DNA of 47,241 nucleotides from Bacteroidota bacterium (GTDB lineage: Bacteria; Bacteroidota; Bacteroidia; Chitinophagales; LD1), in assembly GCA_947478005.1 (NCBI GenBank), contig CANJVG010000013.1, positions 1 to 47,241 on the forward strand, read 5' to 3'. Below are positions 24,107 through 33,666 of the stretch, piece after piece. Numbering within the stretch: position 1 is the first letter of the stretch; each line of letters starts with the position of its first letter. The notes under the pieces were generated by a model that ran no database searches, was not told the DNA's origin, and was given only the letters and a program-made list of their open reading frames with translations. The position numbers and the translations under genes are program-made.

Positions 24107-26533
24107 ATGAAGATTTCATACAATTGGTTAAAGAATTATGTCGATTTCAATCTTACGCCAAATGATTTAGGCGAAGTGCTTACAGGAGTAGGTTTGGAAG
24201 TAGAGGATATTGTTCCTTTCGAAACTATTAAAGGAGGTTTGGAGGGTGTGGTGATTGGCGAAGTGAAAGAATGTTCAAAGCATCCCGATGCCGATAAACT
24301 TTCGGTAACGAAAGTAGATGTTGGCAGTGCGGAGTTATTACAGATTGTTTGTGGCGCACCGAATGTAGCTGCCGGACAAAAAGTAGTCGTGGCCTTAGTA
24401 GGTTCTACGCTATATCCTTCCATAGGGGAGAAACTACAGATTAAAAAAGCGAAGATTCGCGGGGTAGAAAGTTTCGGTATGATTTGTGCCGAAGATGAAA
24501 TTGGTTTGAGCGAAAGCCACGCAGGCATTATGGTTTTAGATGCTGCCGCAATAGTGGGAACAAAAGCTGCGGATTATTTCAAAGTAGAAAAGGATTTTGT
24601 TTTCGAAATTGGTTTAACACCCAATCGTGGCGATGCGAATTCGCACATAGGTGTTGCGCGCGATGTGGTGGCTGCGTTGCATGTCGCCTATAGAGCGAAG
24701 GTTCATTTCACTAAGCCAGATACAAGCAAGTTTAAAGCCTCCAATTCAAAATCTAACCTTGAGGTGGAAGTAAAAGACACCGAAGCATGCTTGCGTTATT
24801 CGGGTGTAAACATCTCTAGTATTACCGTAAAAGATTCTCCCGATTGGTTGAAGAATAAGTTGAGCGCGATTGGTGTTCGAAGTATCAACAACGTGGTGGA
24901 TGCAACCAATTTCGTGTTGCACGAATACGGACAGCCGCTCCATGCTTTTGATGCAGATAAAATTAAAGGTGGCAAAGTAATAGTGAAGAAAGCTATCGCA
25001 GGAACCACTTTTAAAACGCTGGATGCGAAAGAAGTAAAACTCGGTGCTAATGATTTGATGATTTGTGATGCTGAAGAACCTATTTGCATTGCGGGAGTTT
25101 TTGGCGGATTTGAAAGTGGCGTTACCTCTGCCACCAAAAATATTTTCCTCGAAAGCGCCTGCTTTTCTTCCATCTCTGTTCGAAAAACGGCCACTCGCTT
25201 AAACCTTCGCACCGATTCAGCCACACACTTTGAAAAAGGCACCGACCCGAACATTACTGTGGAGGCATTGAAACGTGCAGCATTGTTGATTACCGAAATT
25301 TGTGGCGGAGAAGTTTCTTCCGAAATCGTGGATGTTTATCCTCACAAGATTGAAGGCTGGCGTTTTCCGGTTTCGTTCGATAGAATGATTCGCCTGGCTG
25401 GCTTTTTTATTACCAACGAAACCGTTGAGAAAATTTTAGAGCATCTCGAAATAAAAGTTGAAAAGGAAGAGGGCGATGAATTGCACCTGCTGGTTCCTGC
25501 TTTTAAAACTGATGTGAAACGGGAGGCCGATGTAGTGGAGGAAATTATCCGCATACTTGGTTACAACAGTTTTACGCTTCCAAAACATTTGAAATCGAGC
25601 CTGCCGCTTACACCAAAAGTAAATGCGCAGAAAGTGGAAAATGCGGTAGCCGATATTTTGTGCGGGGCGGGCTTCCATGAAATATGGACGAACTCGGTGA
25701 CCCAGTCGAAGTTTGAAGAAGATGAAGTCTTGCAGAAGCAGCAAATTAAATTGCTGAATAGCCAGACAGTTGAATTGGATTCTATGCGGACGTCCATCTT
25801 GTATTCGGCATTGGAAGTGGTGGCCTATAATCAAAACCGCAAGGCCACCGATTTACGCTTGTTTGAATTTGGAAGCACCTATCATAAGCAAGCCGATGCG
25901 TATCTGCAACAGCGCCACCTTACTTTATTACTTACGGGTAAAAGTGCAGAGGATAATTGGCTAAGCAAAGGGACTTCATTTAGCTTCTATCATTTGAAAA
26001 GTTTTGTGATGAATGTGTTGCAACGTTTGGGACATCGTCATTTTGAAACAGAAACAACGGAACAAAATCCATTTGGTTTTAGTTTGAAATTGAAAACCGA
26101 AGGCACGCAAGTGGCCTTACTTGGCAGTGTTTCGAAAAATGTTTTGTCGAAGTTTGACATTAAGAATGATGTGTTCTATGCTGACCTCAACTGGGATTAT
26201 CTGCTCGAAAAATCGCAGTTCGCCAATACTTCTTTTACGGAGTTGCCTAAATTTCCTTCGGTGCGCAGAGACCTTGCCTTGGTGGTGAATGAAGATTTGC
26301 AGTTCGCGGCCATTCAGAAAATTGCTGAAGCAGAGTCGAAAAAACTATTGCAGGAGGTTTCGCTTTTTGATGTTTACAAAGGCGACAAAATGGAAAAGGG
26401 CAAGAAGAGCTATGCTGTAAGTTTTGTTTTTCAACATCCCGACAAGACCCTTACCGATGCCGAAATCGAAAAAGCCATGAGCCGCCTGATGAATAAATAT
26501 GAAAGCGAATTGGGCGCTTTGATTCGCAAATAA
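24107..26533 (+). CDS. pheT: Phenylalanyl-tRNA synthetase beta subunit
   Basis: An 808-residue protein of usual length. It begins MKISYNWLKNYVDF, followed by the tRNA-binding (EMAP-like) domain with HPDADKLSVTKVDVG and QIVCGAPNV at about 60-90. The B3/B4 editing region contains NVVDATNFVLHEYGQPLHAFD, the B5 domain follows (FPVSFDRMIRLAG), then the catalytic-like core and a C-terminal anticodon-binding FDX-ACB domain (FPSVRRDLALVV). Together with PheS it charges tRNA-Phe and edits mischarged Tyr. pheS is not in the window. A near-leaderless promoter element precedes it. Confidence 0.97.
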   Translation: MKISYNWLKNYVDFNLTPNDLGEVLTGVGLEVEDIVPFETIKGGLEGVVIGEVKECSKHPDADKLSVTKVDVGSAELLQIVCGAPNVAAGQKVVVALVGSTLYPSIGEKLQIKKAKIRGVESFGMICAEDEIGLSESHAGIMVLDAAAIVGTKAADYFKVEKDFVFEIGLTPNRGDANSHIGVARDVVAALHVAYRAKVHFTKPDTSKFKASNSKSNLEVEVKDTEACLRYSGVNISSITVKDSPDWLKNKLSAIGVRSINNVVDATNFVLHEYGQPLHAFDADKIKGGKVIVKKAIAGTTFKTLDAKEVKLGANDLMICDAEEPICIAGVFGGFESGVTSATKNIFLESACFSSISVRKTATRLNLRTDSATHFEKGTDPNITVEALKRAALLITEICGGEVSSEIVDVYPHKIEGWRFPVSFDRMIRLAGFFITNETVEKILEHLEIKVEKEEGDELHLLVPAFKTDVKREADVVEEIIRILGYNSFTLPKHLKSSLPLTPKVNAQKVENAVADILCGAGFHEIWTNSVTQSKFEEDEVLQKQQIKLLNSQTVELDSMRTSILYSALEVVAYNQNRKATDLRLFEFGSTYHKQADAYLQQRHLTLLLTGKSAEDNWLSKGTSFSFYHLKSFVMNVLQRLGHRHFETETTEQNPFGFSLKLKTEGTQVALLGSVSKNVLSKFDIKNDVFYADLNWDYLLEKSQFANTSFTELPKFPSVRRDLALVVNEDLQFAAIQKIAEAESKKLLQEVSLFDVYKGDKMEKGKKSYAVSFVFQHPDKTLTDAEIEKAMSRLMNKYESELGALIRK

Positions 26534-26728
26534 GCGGCCCGCATTACGAGTTTCTTTACCTTACCTTTAAGTTTCTGTTGCCCCATTTATTTTCCAGCTT
26601 GGAATGTGGAAGAACTTGTGGAATTGATTTTGGTTTAATCATCCTTAACAGCTAGAAAGCCGAAGGCTTTGCGGACCGAATTTAGATCTTTACCCAAGAC
26701 CAGACAAGGCTTACCCAGCGAGCGTAGG

Positions 26729-27160
26729 GCCGATTTTAGAATACCCGATGTAAATCCGTACAAAGCCCGTTTTGATTTCAGAACGCCCGATGTACATCCG
26801 TATAGAAGCCGTTTTATTTCAGAACGCCCGATGTAAATCCGTACAGAAGCCGTTTTGATTTCAAAACGCCCAATGTACATCCGTACAAAGACCGTTTAAT
26901 TTCAGAACACCCGATGTACATCCGTACAAAGTGCGTTTGATTTCAGAACGCCCGATGTACATCCGTACAAAAGCCGTTTTGATTTCAGAACACCCGATGT
27001 ACATCCGTACAAAGGCCGTTTTGATTTCAGAACGCCCGATTTACATCCGTGCAAAGGCCGTTTTGATTTCAGAACACCCAATGTACATCCGTACAGAAGC
27101 CGTTTTGATTTCAGAACACCCGATGTACATCCGTACAGAAGCCGTTTTGATTTCAAAACA
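26729..27160. repeat. Tandem array of 41/42-bp units, nine full copies plus partial ends
   Basis: Units begin (GCCGTTTTGATTTCAGAA or close variants) at 26766, 26808, 26849, 26891, 26932, 26973, 27015, 27057, 27099 and a partial at 27141, with a diverged partial copy at 26729. Steps are 42 bp except three of 41 bp. Each unit contains TGTACATCCGTACA, an inverted repeat TGTAC/GTACA with a 4-base loop. The 1-bp deletions break any reading frame, so frames on both strands are not genes. The array lies between convergent pheT and ligA. 26534-26728 and 27161-27458 show no gene; a palindrome TTATGAC-TT-GTCATAA is at 27263-27278. Confidence 0.93.
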
Positions 27161-27458
27161 TCTATGTCCTTTCCTTTGATACAAAAGGACCCAAAAAACA
27201 AGAATAGGTGAGTTTTGGCGTTAAAAAATCATTTTTCCCGCCTAACCGCGCAAACTCGTGTATTATGACTTGTCATAAACGTGAGGAGTTGACTTCGCTG
27301 AAACAGCAATTTGCTTTTATGGAGCAGTAGAATAAGTATGCTGGAACTGGTGGAGATGGCGAAGTGAAGTTGAAAAAATGATGCGGATTAGTCGTTGGTC
27401 AAAAGACAAACAACAGCGCCATTAAATTTGGTTAGGTAGTAATAGCCCTAAAAATGAT

Positions 27459-29558
27459 TTACTCCACCATCTTCAAAAACTCTTCTTCCGTCAACACCAC
27501 AATCGAAGGAATCTTTTTTGCCTTAGAAAGTTTGCTGCCGGCATCTTCGCCTACCACTAAATAATTGAGGTTGGCGGAAACGCTGCTCAATAGTTTGCCT
27601 CCGTTTTCTTCTACCAGTTGTTTGGCGCGGTCGCGGGTAAATTGTTGTAAGGAGCCCGTGAAGAGAAAAGTTTTGCCTTCGAGTTTGTTGTTTTTAGAGA
27701 GAGCATCTTCGGGGCGGTTATCAGTGTTCACGCCAAAGTTTTTCAACTCGGTGAGCAGCTGAATATTGCTTTGGTTTTGAAAGAAATCGAAAATGCTATG
27801 CGCTACCTTTGGGCCAATGCCTTCAATGTTCGTCAAATCATCCACGCTCAATTTCTCTAAATCAAAAATGGTTTGGATATGGCTTGAAATATCTTTTGAA
27901 GTAGTGACGCCTACATGTCGAATGCCGAGCGCATTGAGCAAACGCCAGAGAGGACGGCTCTTGGAATCTTCGATGCCCGCATGTAGGTTGCTTACGCTTT
28001 TTTCTTTCCAGCCTTCGAGCTTCAGAATTTCATCGTAAGGTAAACGATAGAGGTCTTCGATGTTTTTGATAAAGCCGCGCTGAATAAATTCGATGATGGT
28101 GGAGCTTCCACAGCCGTCAATATCCATCGCATCTTTGCTGACGAAGTGAATGGCACGCTCTTCGGTTTGCGCGGGGCAGTCCACATTGTCGCAACGCCAA
28201 ATCGCATCTTCTTCGGGTTTTACCAAAGGCGAATTGCACGAAGGGCAGGTGCGCGGAAAATTAATTTTGACTTCGCTGCCATTGCGCAAATCAGGCACCG
28301 AACCAACGATGTAGGGAATGACTTCGCCCGCGCGTTCTACAATCACGGTATCGCCCAGCAATAAATCTTTTTCTAAAATAAATCCTTCGTTGTGCAGCGA
28401 GATAGACGAAATAGTTACACCCGCCAAAGGCACCGGTTCAATCTTTGCCACAGGGGTGATGGCTCCGGTTCGCCCGACCTGAAACTCTACATCTATCAAT
28501 TTGCTCTGCGCCTGTTTGGCGGCAAATTTATAGGCAATAGCCCATTTAGGGTGATGCGAAGTGCTGCCGCATTGCTCCTGCATTTTCAGTGAGTTTACCT
28601 TCACCACCATGCCATCGGTTTCGATATTAAAGGTCAGGCGCTTGGCGTCCCAGGTGTTGATGAAGTCGTCCACTTCTATAGCGCCTTTGCAAACTTTCAA
28701 TTCTTTCAACGGAGTTTTGAAACCGCATTGATAAAGCATTTCGATATTGCCGAAATGCGATTGCAATTTATTGGCGATGAGATTTTTTCCGTCCTTATCT
28801 TCTGCAAAGCTGATGTGATAGAGAACGGCTTCGAGCCCGCGCTGTGCCACTTCGTTCGGGTCTTTCATGCGCAGGGAACCGGAGGCTGTGTTGCGTGAAT
28901 TCTGAAAAACCTTTTCGCCCTTGGCTATGCGCTCGGCATTTTTGCGTTCGAAAGTTTCTTTGGTGATAATGACCTCGCCCCGCAGCTCCACTTTATAAAT
29001 TCCGAATTTTGAAAAGGGAGCGGAAAGCGGAATGGATGGAATGGCCTTGGCATTGTTGGTGATGTCTTCACCCACCGTTCCATCGCCACGGGTGGCAGCG
29101 CGAACGAGCATATCGTTTTCATATACCAATGCAATACTTGCTCCGTCAAATTTCGGTTCTACGCAATATTCAATTTCGGTGGTGTTGGTGAGGCCAGTTA
29201 CTCTTTTATGGAACTCTTCAATGTCGGCAAGGTTGTAAGAATTCTCGAGCGAAAGCATCGAAGCTAAATGCGAGACTGATTCAAATTCATCGGTGAGTGC
29301 GCGGGCTACACGTTGAGTGGGGGAGTCTTCGGTTATGAGATTTGGATGCTGTGCTTCGAGTTGCTTGAGTTGTTTGAAAAGAGCATCGTAATCGAAATCG
29401 GTAATGATGGGTTCACTTAAAACATAATAGCGCCAGTCGTGATAGTTGATGACTTTGCGAAGAGCGGTGACTTTATCTTCTTCAGAAAAATCAGATTCCG
29501 GTTTAAGGAGTTGTTGCGAAAGATGGTTAAGGTGTTGCTGTTCTTCTTTAGAATACAT
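27459..29558 (-). CDS. ligA: NAD-dependent DNA ligase
   Basis: A 699-residue protein of usual length for bacterial LigA. The adenylation domain has Lys136 in EPKFDG (KxDG), with the NAD-binding Ia region YHDWRYYVLSEP at 39-50. The OB fold contains QVGRTGAITPVA, a four-cysteine zinc finger follows (CPSCNSP, WRCDNVDCPA), then helix-hairpin-helix repeats (LTNIEGIGPKVAHSI) and a C-terminal BRCT domain (FLFTGSLQQFTRDRA). It seals nicks in replication and repair with NAD as AMP donor. It converges with pheT across the repeat array. Confidence 0.97.
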   Translation of the reverse strand: MYSKEEQQHLNHLSQQLLKPESDFSEEDKVTALRKVINYHDWRYYVLSEPIITDFDYDALFKQLKQLEAQHPNLITEDSPTQRVARALTDEFESVSHLASMLSLENSYNLADIEEFHKRVTGLTNTTEIEYCVEPKFDGASIALVYENDMLVRAATRGDGTVGEDITNNAKAIPSIPLSAPFSKFGIYKVELRGEVIITKETFERKNAERIAKGEKVFQNSRNTASGSLRMKDPNEVAQRGLEAVLYHISFAEDKDGKNLIANKLQSHFGNIEMLYQCGFKTPLKELKVCKGAIEVDDFINTWDAKRLTFNIETDGMVVKVNSLKMQEQCGSTSHHPKWAIAYKFAAKQAQSKLIDVEFQVGRTGAITPVAKIEPVPLAGVTISSISLHNEGFILEKDLLLGDTVIVERAGEVIPYIVGSVPDLRNGSEVKINFPRTCPSCNSPLVKPEEDAIWRCDNVDCPAQTEERAIHFVSKDAMDIDGCGSSTIIEFIQRGFIKNIEDLYRLPYDEILKLEGWKEKSVSNLHAGIEDSKSRPLWRLLNALGIRHVGVTTSKDISSHIQTIFDLEKLSVDDLTNIEGIGPKVAHSIFDFFQNQSNIQLLTELKNFGVNTDNRPEDALSKNNKLEGKTFLFTGSLQQFTRDRAKQLVEENGGKLLSSVSANLNYLVVGEDAGSKLSKAKKIPSIVVLTEEEFLKMVE

Positions 29559-29642
29559 AGCACAAGTTTAAACTTATCGCGTAGATTTTCGATGCTTAGG
29601 CAGATTCATATTTATTTATCTTGGCGCCATAACCTCTGAACT

Positions 29643-30173
29643 ATGAACCTTCAAAAACTAGAAAACCAAACGAACGAAATAATTGATTACTGGATTTCGG
29701 AGTTCAAACGAACACCATGGGAAAAGGTAATTGAGAAGCCATCGGAGAAAGAATGGAGCCTGGGGCAGGTGGGAATTCATCTATGGATGGCATCGAAAGG
29801 TTTTTTCTTTAAGAATGCGGAAAAGTGCCTGAATAAAGAAGGTACAGAAAAAGGGATGGGTAAAAAACTTGGTGCTCACCTAATCTTTACTTTTGGGATG
29901 ATGCCTCAGGTGAAATATGAAATGCCTCAGCAGGTAGCGGTTATTCCCAAACAACCTGAATCGCTGGAGCAGTTGATAGGGAAGTTGGAAGAGATAAAGA
30001 AAATGGCGGCAACCTATATTCAGCGCATTCCCGATAGCGACCCTGCTTTGAAGACCCGGCATCCTTTCCTCGGTTGGCTGAATACGGCTGAGTGGATTCA
30101 GCTTTGCAATATTCACTTCCGCCATCATTTACGGCAGAAGAGTCGTTTGCAGAAACACTTGGGTTTAAAGTAA
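29643..30173 (+). CDS. DinB-like protein
   Basis: A 176-residue four-helix protein with the DinB/YfiT-like pattern: helix 1 (LENQTNEIIDYWISEF), then EKEWSLGQVGIHLW with the first metal-ligand His, and a C-terminal helix with HFRHHLRQ providing the other histidines. Family members bind a divalent metal; several are thiol-dependent transferases, but most Bacteroidota copies have no known role. Divergent from ligA with an 84-bp gap that contains a near-consensus -7 element (TATCTTGG, 29617-29624). Confidence 0.72.
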   Translation: MNLQKLENQTNEIIDYWISEFKRTPWEKVIEKPSEKEWSLGQVGIHLWMASKGFFFKNAEKCLNKEGTEKGMGKKLGAHLIFTFGMMPQVKYEMPQQVAVIPKQPESLEQLIGKLEEIKKMAATYIQRIPDSDPALKTRHPFLGWLNTAEWIQLCNIHFRHHLRQKSRLQKHLGLK

Positions 30174-30224
30174 AATTTCTGTTTCATCAATTCGTTTACT
30201 TTAGCGCACTCAAATTTTAGACCC

Positions 30225-31622
30225 GTGAATATTTTGCGCCTTTCTGTTATAACCGCGCTGTTTTTTTTCGCTCAAATTTCCTTCGCTCAAACAGCCGATA
30301 AATGGACTTTGGAAAAGTGTATTGATTATGCATTGCAGAACAATATACAGGTGAAACAAGCAGATGTTACTTCCAACATTTATTCGAACGACCACTTGCA
30401 GAGCAAGTTGAATTTTCTTCCTACCATTGAGGGAAATATCAATTTCAACAGCAACTACGGAAACAGTATCAACCCGCAGACTTACACCTTTACTTCCGGT
30501 AATGCGCAACAAGCTTCTGCTTCTTTGCAAGGAACCTTGCCTGTGTTTACCGGTTTGCAGCAGATATTTAATGTAGAGCGCACGAAGTATGAATTGCTCG
30601 CTTCGAAAATGGATTACGAAAACGCTAAGCGCAATATTGCCCTGTCAGTGGCATCCGCCTATTTGCAGGTTTTGCTGAACAAAGAAATTCTGACAGTAGC
30701 GACCAAGCAAAAGCAATTGACCGAAGCGCAGAAGACTACAGTGGCTTCGAAAATAAAAGCAGGTACTTTACCCGAAACTTCTGCATTTGAAGTAGATGCG
30801 CAGTTAGCACGCGATGAAGTGAATGTGGTTAACGCCAAGAGTTCGATTGATTTGGGCTTGCTTCAGCTTCGTCAGTTGTTGCAGATAGCCGATGAGAAGT
30901 TTGATGTGGAAACTCCCGAGCTGAAGTTTGATAACATAGCCGATGTGGCTTCGCTTTCTTCCGTATCCATTTTCGAGTATGCACTAGCTAATCAGCCAAG
31001 CATTATGAGTGCCGAGGCGCGATTGAAAAGCGCCAACGCCTCACGCAAAATTTCGATAGGAGCGCTTAGCCCAACCATTGCTGTTTACGCAAGTTTGAGT
31101 TCCGGATATTCGAGTCAGGATAGAAGATATGAAACTAAGGTGGATACTTTTTTAGGTATTCCGATTCCTACATCAACAGATGTCGGGCTCAAACCATTTG
31201 ACAATCAGTTGAAGGATAATTTCAGAAAGGTAATAGGTGTGCAAATGAGTATTCCGCTATTTAACAAATGGCAACGGGTAACGAACATTCAAAACGCAAG
31301 ATTGCAAATGCAGATTCGCGAGTTGCAGTTAGACGGAACAAAAAATCAATTGCGCAGTGATATTGAACAGGCTTATACTAACGCCAAAGCAGCAGTGCAG
31401 AGTTATGTGGCGAATGATAAAAGTGTGCAGGCAGCGGATAAATCATTCCAGGCTTTAGAGAAGAGATTCGGTGCCGGCATGTTGGGCAGCTATGAGTTTC
31501 AACAAGCGAAGAACAATCTGGCAATTGCCGAATCGGAAAAAATTAAATCGAAATACACGTATGTTTTCCGTTTAAAGGTGCTTGATTTCTATCAAGGCAA
31601 ACCTTTGAAACTGGATAACTAG
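30225..31622 (+). CDS. TolC-family outer-membrane efflux protein
   Basis: A 465-residue protein starting at GTG, with signal peptide MNILRLSVITALFFFAQISF. It shows the typical two-fold repeat of long helices and strands: WTLEKCIDYALQNNIQVKQA at the N-terminus, the first coiled coil (about 130-220), and the second half with VIGVQMSIPLFNKWQ and FGAGMLGSYEFQQAKNNLA. TolC trimers form the outer-membrane channel of tripartite export pumps. It is followed 18 bp later by the matching membrane-fusion protein, so both act in one export machine. Confidence 0.93.
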   Translation: MNILRLSVITALFFFAQISFAQTADKWTLEKCIDYALQNNIQVKQADVTSNIYSNDHLQSKLNFLPTIEGNINFNSNYGNSINPQTYTFTSGNAQQASASLQGTLPVFTGLQQIFNVERTKYELLASKMDYENAKRNIALSVASAYLQVLLNKEILTVATKQKQLTEAQKTTVASKIKAGTLPETSAFEVDAQLARDEVNVVNAKSSIDLGLLQLRQLLQIADEKFDVETPELKFDNIADVASLSSVSIFEYALANQPSIMSAEARLKSANASRKISIGALSPTIAVYASLSSGYSSQDRRYETKVDTFLGIPIPTSTDVGLKPFDNQLKDNFRKVIGVQMSIPLFNKWQRVTNIQNARLQMQIRELQLDGTKNQLRSDIEQAYTNAKAAVQSYVANDKSVQAADKSFQALEKRFGAGMLGSYEFQQAKNNLAIAESEKIKSKYTYVFRLKVLDFYQGKPLKLDN

Positions 31623-31640
31623 TTAACCGGAATAGAAAAT

Positions 31641-33014
31641 ATGAAGAACAACAAAGTTTTAGTTTGGTTAGGAATTGGATTGGCAATCCTGCTTGTAATT
31701 GCTGTTGCCGGAAAAAAACTCGGATGGTTTGGTCAGGGCGATGTGTTGCAGGTGGCGGTTGAGAAGGTAGCTAAACGTTCGTTGGTAGAAACCGTAACAG
31801 CCAGTGGCAAAGTGGTGCCGCAAACGGAAGTGAAGTTGAGTTCTGAAGTTTCGGGTGAAGTAATTCAGTTGAATGTGCATGAAGGTGATTCTGTAAGAAA
31901 AGGGAAACTGATGGCGATAGTAAACCCAGCCATATACGAAGCCATTGTAACACAGGCTACTGCGGGTATGAATCAGTTCAAAGCAAATTTAGCGAGTGCA
32001 AAGGCAACTTCTATTCAAGCAAAAGTGGCCTTTGACCAAGCCAAGCGCACTCTTGAACGCAACGAGAAATTGCATAACGAGAATGTAATTGCCGATGCTG
32101 AATTTGAAGCTTCGAAATTGCAATACGACCAAGCCAATGCCAACTATCAAACTTCCTTGGAGCAGGTGAACGCAGCTTCATTCAGCGTAAGCAGTGCCGA
32201 AGCACAGTTGAAACAAGCCCATGACAATTTGAAGAAGACAAACATTACCGCGCCTATAGATGGCATCGTTTCACTAGTAAACGTAAAGCTGGGTGAGCGT
32301 GTAGTTGGAACCGCGCAGATGGCTGGTACTGAAATCATCCGCATTGCTGACCTCAACAATATGCAGGCGGAAGTAGATGTAAACGAAAATGATGTGCTGC
32401 GCATTTCGCTGGGCGACACAGCCGATATTGAAGTGGATGCTTACGTCAACAAAAAATTTAAAGGCGTAGTTAGCCAGGTTTCTTACTCTGCCACCAACAC
32501 CATCAATCAGGTTATCAGCACTTCCCAGGCTACCAATTTTACGGTTAAAATAAAGCTGTTGAAAGAATCATACACCGATTTGATTAAACCCGAACTCGGC
32601 AAGAAATTTCCTTTCCGTCCGGGCATGAGCGCCACGGTTGATATTAAAACCGAATCTCGCGATAATGTGCTCACAGTGCCTATTCAGTCGGTGACCACCC
32701 GCGAGGAAAAAGATTTGAAAGAAAAAGATACTGACTTTGCCAAAACAAAAAAAGCCGAGAAAGCAGCAGCGGGCACTAAAAAAGAATTGCAGGAAATTGT
32801 GTTCGTAACCGAAAAAGGAAAAGTAGTTGCTAAGCCGGTGAAGACCGGCATTCAGGATGCGAGTTACATGGAAATCATCTCCGGCTTAAACGAAGACGAA
32901 AGCGTGGTGAAGGCTCCTTTCAAACTTATCTCCAAAACGCTGAAAGACGGCAGCGCGGTAAAAGTAGTGGAAGAAAAAGACCTGTTTAAAGAGGATAATG
33001 CTGGTAAAGAATAA
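31641..33014 (+). CDS. Membrane-fusion (periplasmic adaptor) protein, HlyD/MacA-like
   Basis: A 457-residue protein. One N-terminal transmembrane helix (VLVWLGIGLAILLVIAVAG) is followed by a barrel/lipoyl half-motif (VTASGKVVPQTEVKLSSEV, VIQLNVHEGDSVRKG), a coiled-coil hairpin (about 95-195), the second lipoyl half (ITAPIDGIVSLVNVKLGERV) and beta-barrel regions. It bridges an inner-membrane transporter to TolC. The usual ABC permease/ATPase pair (MacB type) is not next to it; a Nudix gene follows 169 bp later. Confidence 0.92.
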   Translation: MKNNKVLVWLGIGLAILLVIAVAGKKLGWFGQGDVLQVAVEKVAKRSLVETVTASGKVVPQTEVKLSSEVSGEVIQLNVHEGDSVRKGKLMAIVNPAIYEAIVTQATAGMNQFKANLASAKATSIQAKVAFDQAKRTLERNEKLHNENVIADAEFEASKLQYDQANANYQTSLEQVNAASFSVSSAEAQLKQAHDNLKKTNITAPIDGIVSLVNVKLGERVVGTAQMAGTEIIRIADLNNMQAEVDVNENDVLRISLGDTADIEVDAYVNKKFKGVVSQVSYSATNTINQVISTSQATNFTVKIKLLKESYTDLIKPELGKKFPFRPGMSATVDIKTESRDNVLTVPIQSVTTREEKDLKEKDTDFAKTKKAEKAAAGTKKELQEIVFVTEKGKVVAKPVKTGIQDASYMEIISGLNEDESVVKAPFKLISKTLKDGSAVKVVEEKDLFKEDNAGKE

Positions 33015-33183
33015 CTCCCCAGCCCACCTCCACAGATAAATTTTCACTATACAAAATTCTAAGTGCATTCTCTTATAGGGATTTTGTTCATCTTTTTGCA
33101 TTACCAGATGAATTGAAAAACTAAATCCAGTATTTTTCAATCAATACAAAAAAGCGAATGGCTATTTTTGAAGGATAAAACCC

Positions 33184-33588
33184 ATGACCCGCATAGCCAC
33201 CGCCCTGCTCTTCGACCGAAACCATCAGTTGCTCATTTACCTGCGCGATAACAAACCCGAAATCTCCTTCCCCAACCATTGGGATTTGTTTGGCGGCCAT
33301 GTAGAAGCAGGCGAAACACCCGAACAAGCCCTGGTGCGCGAACTGAAAGAAGAACTGAACATCCATATAGATAAGTACAGCCTCTACAAAACCTTCGAAA
33401 GCCCGAACGAGGCCCGGCCCAATACCAAGTTTGTGTTCCTGGTCCACATTCCCGAGGCTGCCAATGAGCTGACCCTTTATGAAGGACAATATTTAAAGGG
33501 AATTGACCTAAGCGAGCGGGCTGATTATACGTTTGCCAATATTTTGGGGCAGATTTTGGACGAATATGCCCAATCGGGGCTCGTATAG
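33184..33588 (+). CDS. Nudix hydrolase
   Basis: A 134-residue single-domain Nudix protein. The box spans residues 38-60: Gly38, Glu44, then Arg52-Glu53 and Glu56-Glu57 (RELKEEL), which supplies the metal-binding carboxylates. The usual Gly near the end of the box is Asn59. Enzymes of this type hydrolyse nucleoside diphosphates linked to another group, for example oxidised dNTPs or sugar nucleotides. It has no operon partner; atpG starts 78 bp downstream from its own promoter. Substrate not predictable. Confidence 0.88.
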   Translation: MTRIATALLFDRNHQLLIYLRDNKPEISFPNHWDLFGGHVEAGETPEQALVRELKEELNIHIDKYSLYKTFESPNEARPNTKFVFLVHIPEAANELTLYEGQYLKGIDLSERADYTFANILGQILDEYAQSGLV

Positions 33589-33615
33589 GCTTCTGTTTTC
33601 TGTACCAAAGCCCGC

Positions 33616-33645
33616 TTGGTTCTCTTCCTTATTCTTCTATTTTTG
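33616..33645 (+). promoter_or_regulatory. Promoter of atpG-scpB (TTG-N19-TATTTTTG)
   Basis: TTG at 33616-33618 is followed by exactly 19 bases and TATTTTTG at 33638-33645, a full match to the Bacteroidota promoter consensus. The start codon of atpG is 21 bp further. This is the best promoter in the window. Confidence 0.65.
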
Positions 33646-33666
33646 CCGCGCAATTTTTAAAAAGAC

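Noticed and set aside
24796-25254. 152-codon antisense ORF within pheT
   Set aside because: It is a mirror of the strongly conserved pheT coding sequence and has no independent family resemblance or start signal.
26729-27160. CRISPR array
   Set aside because: The whole 42-bp unit is repeated with scattered substitutions; there are no unique spacers between short identical repeats and no cas genes nearby.
26635-27201. Open frames on both strands encoding repetitive 14-residue units
   Set aside because: They are by-products of the 42-bp tandem array; the 41-bp units shift frame and the frames end and restart accordingly, so there is no continuous protein.
27263-27278. TTATGAC-TT-GTCATAA palindrome in the gap before ligA
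   Set aside because: It lies downstream of ligA's stop and away from any start codon, so no regulatory role can be assigned; noted only in the repeat entry.
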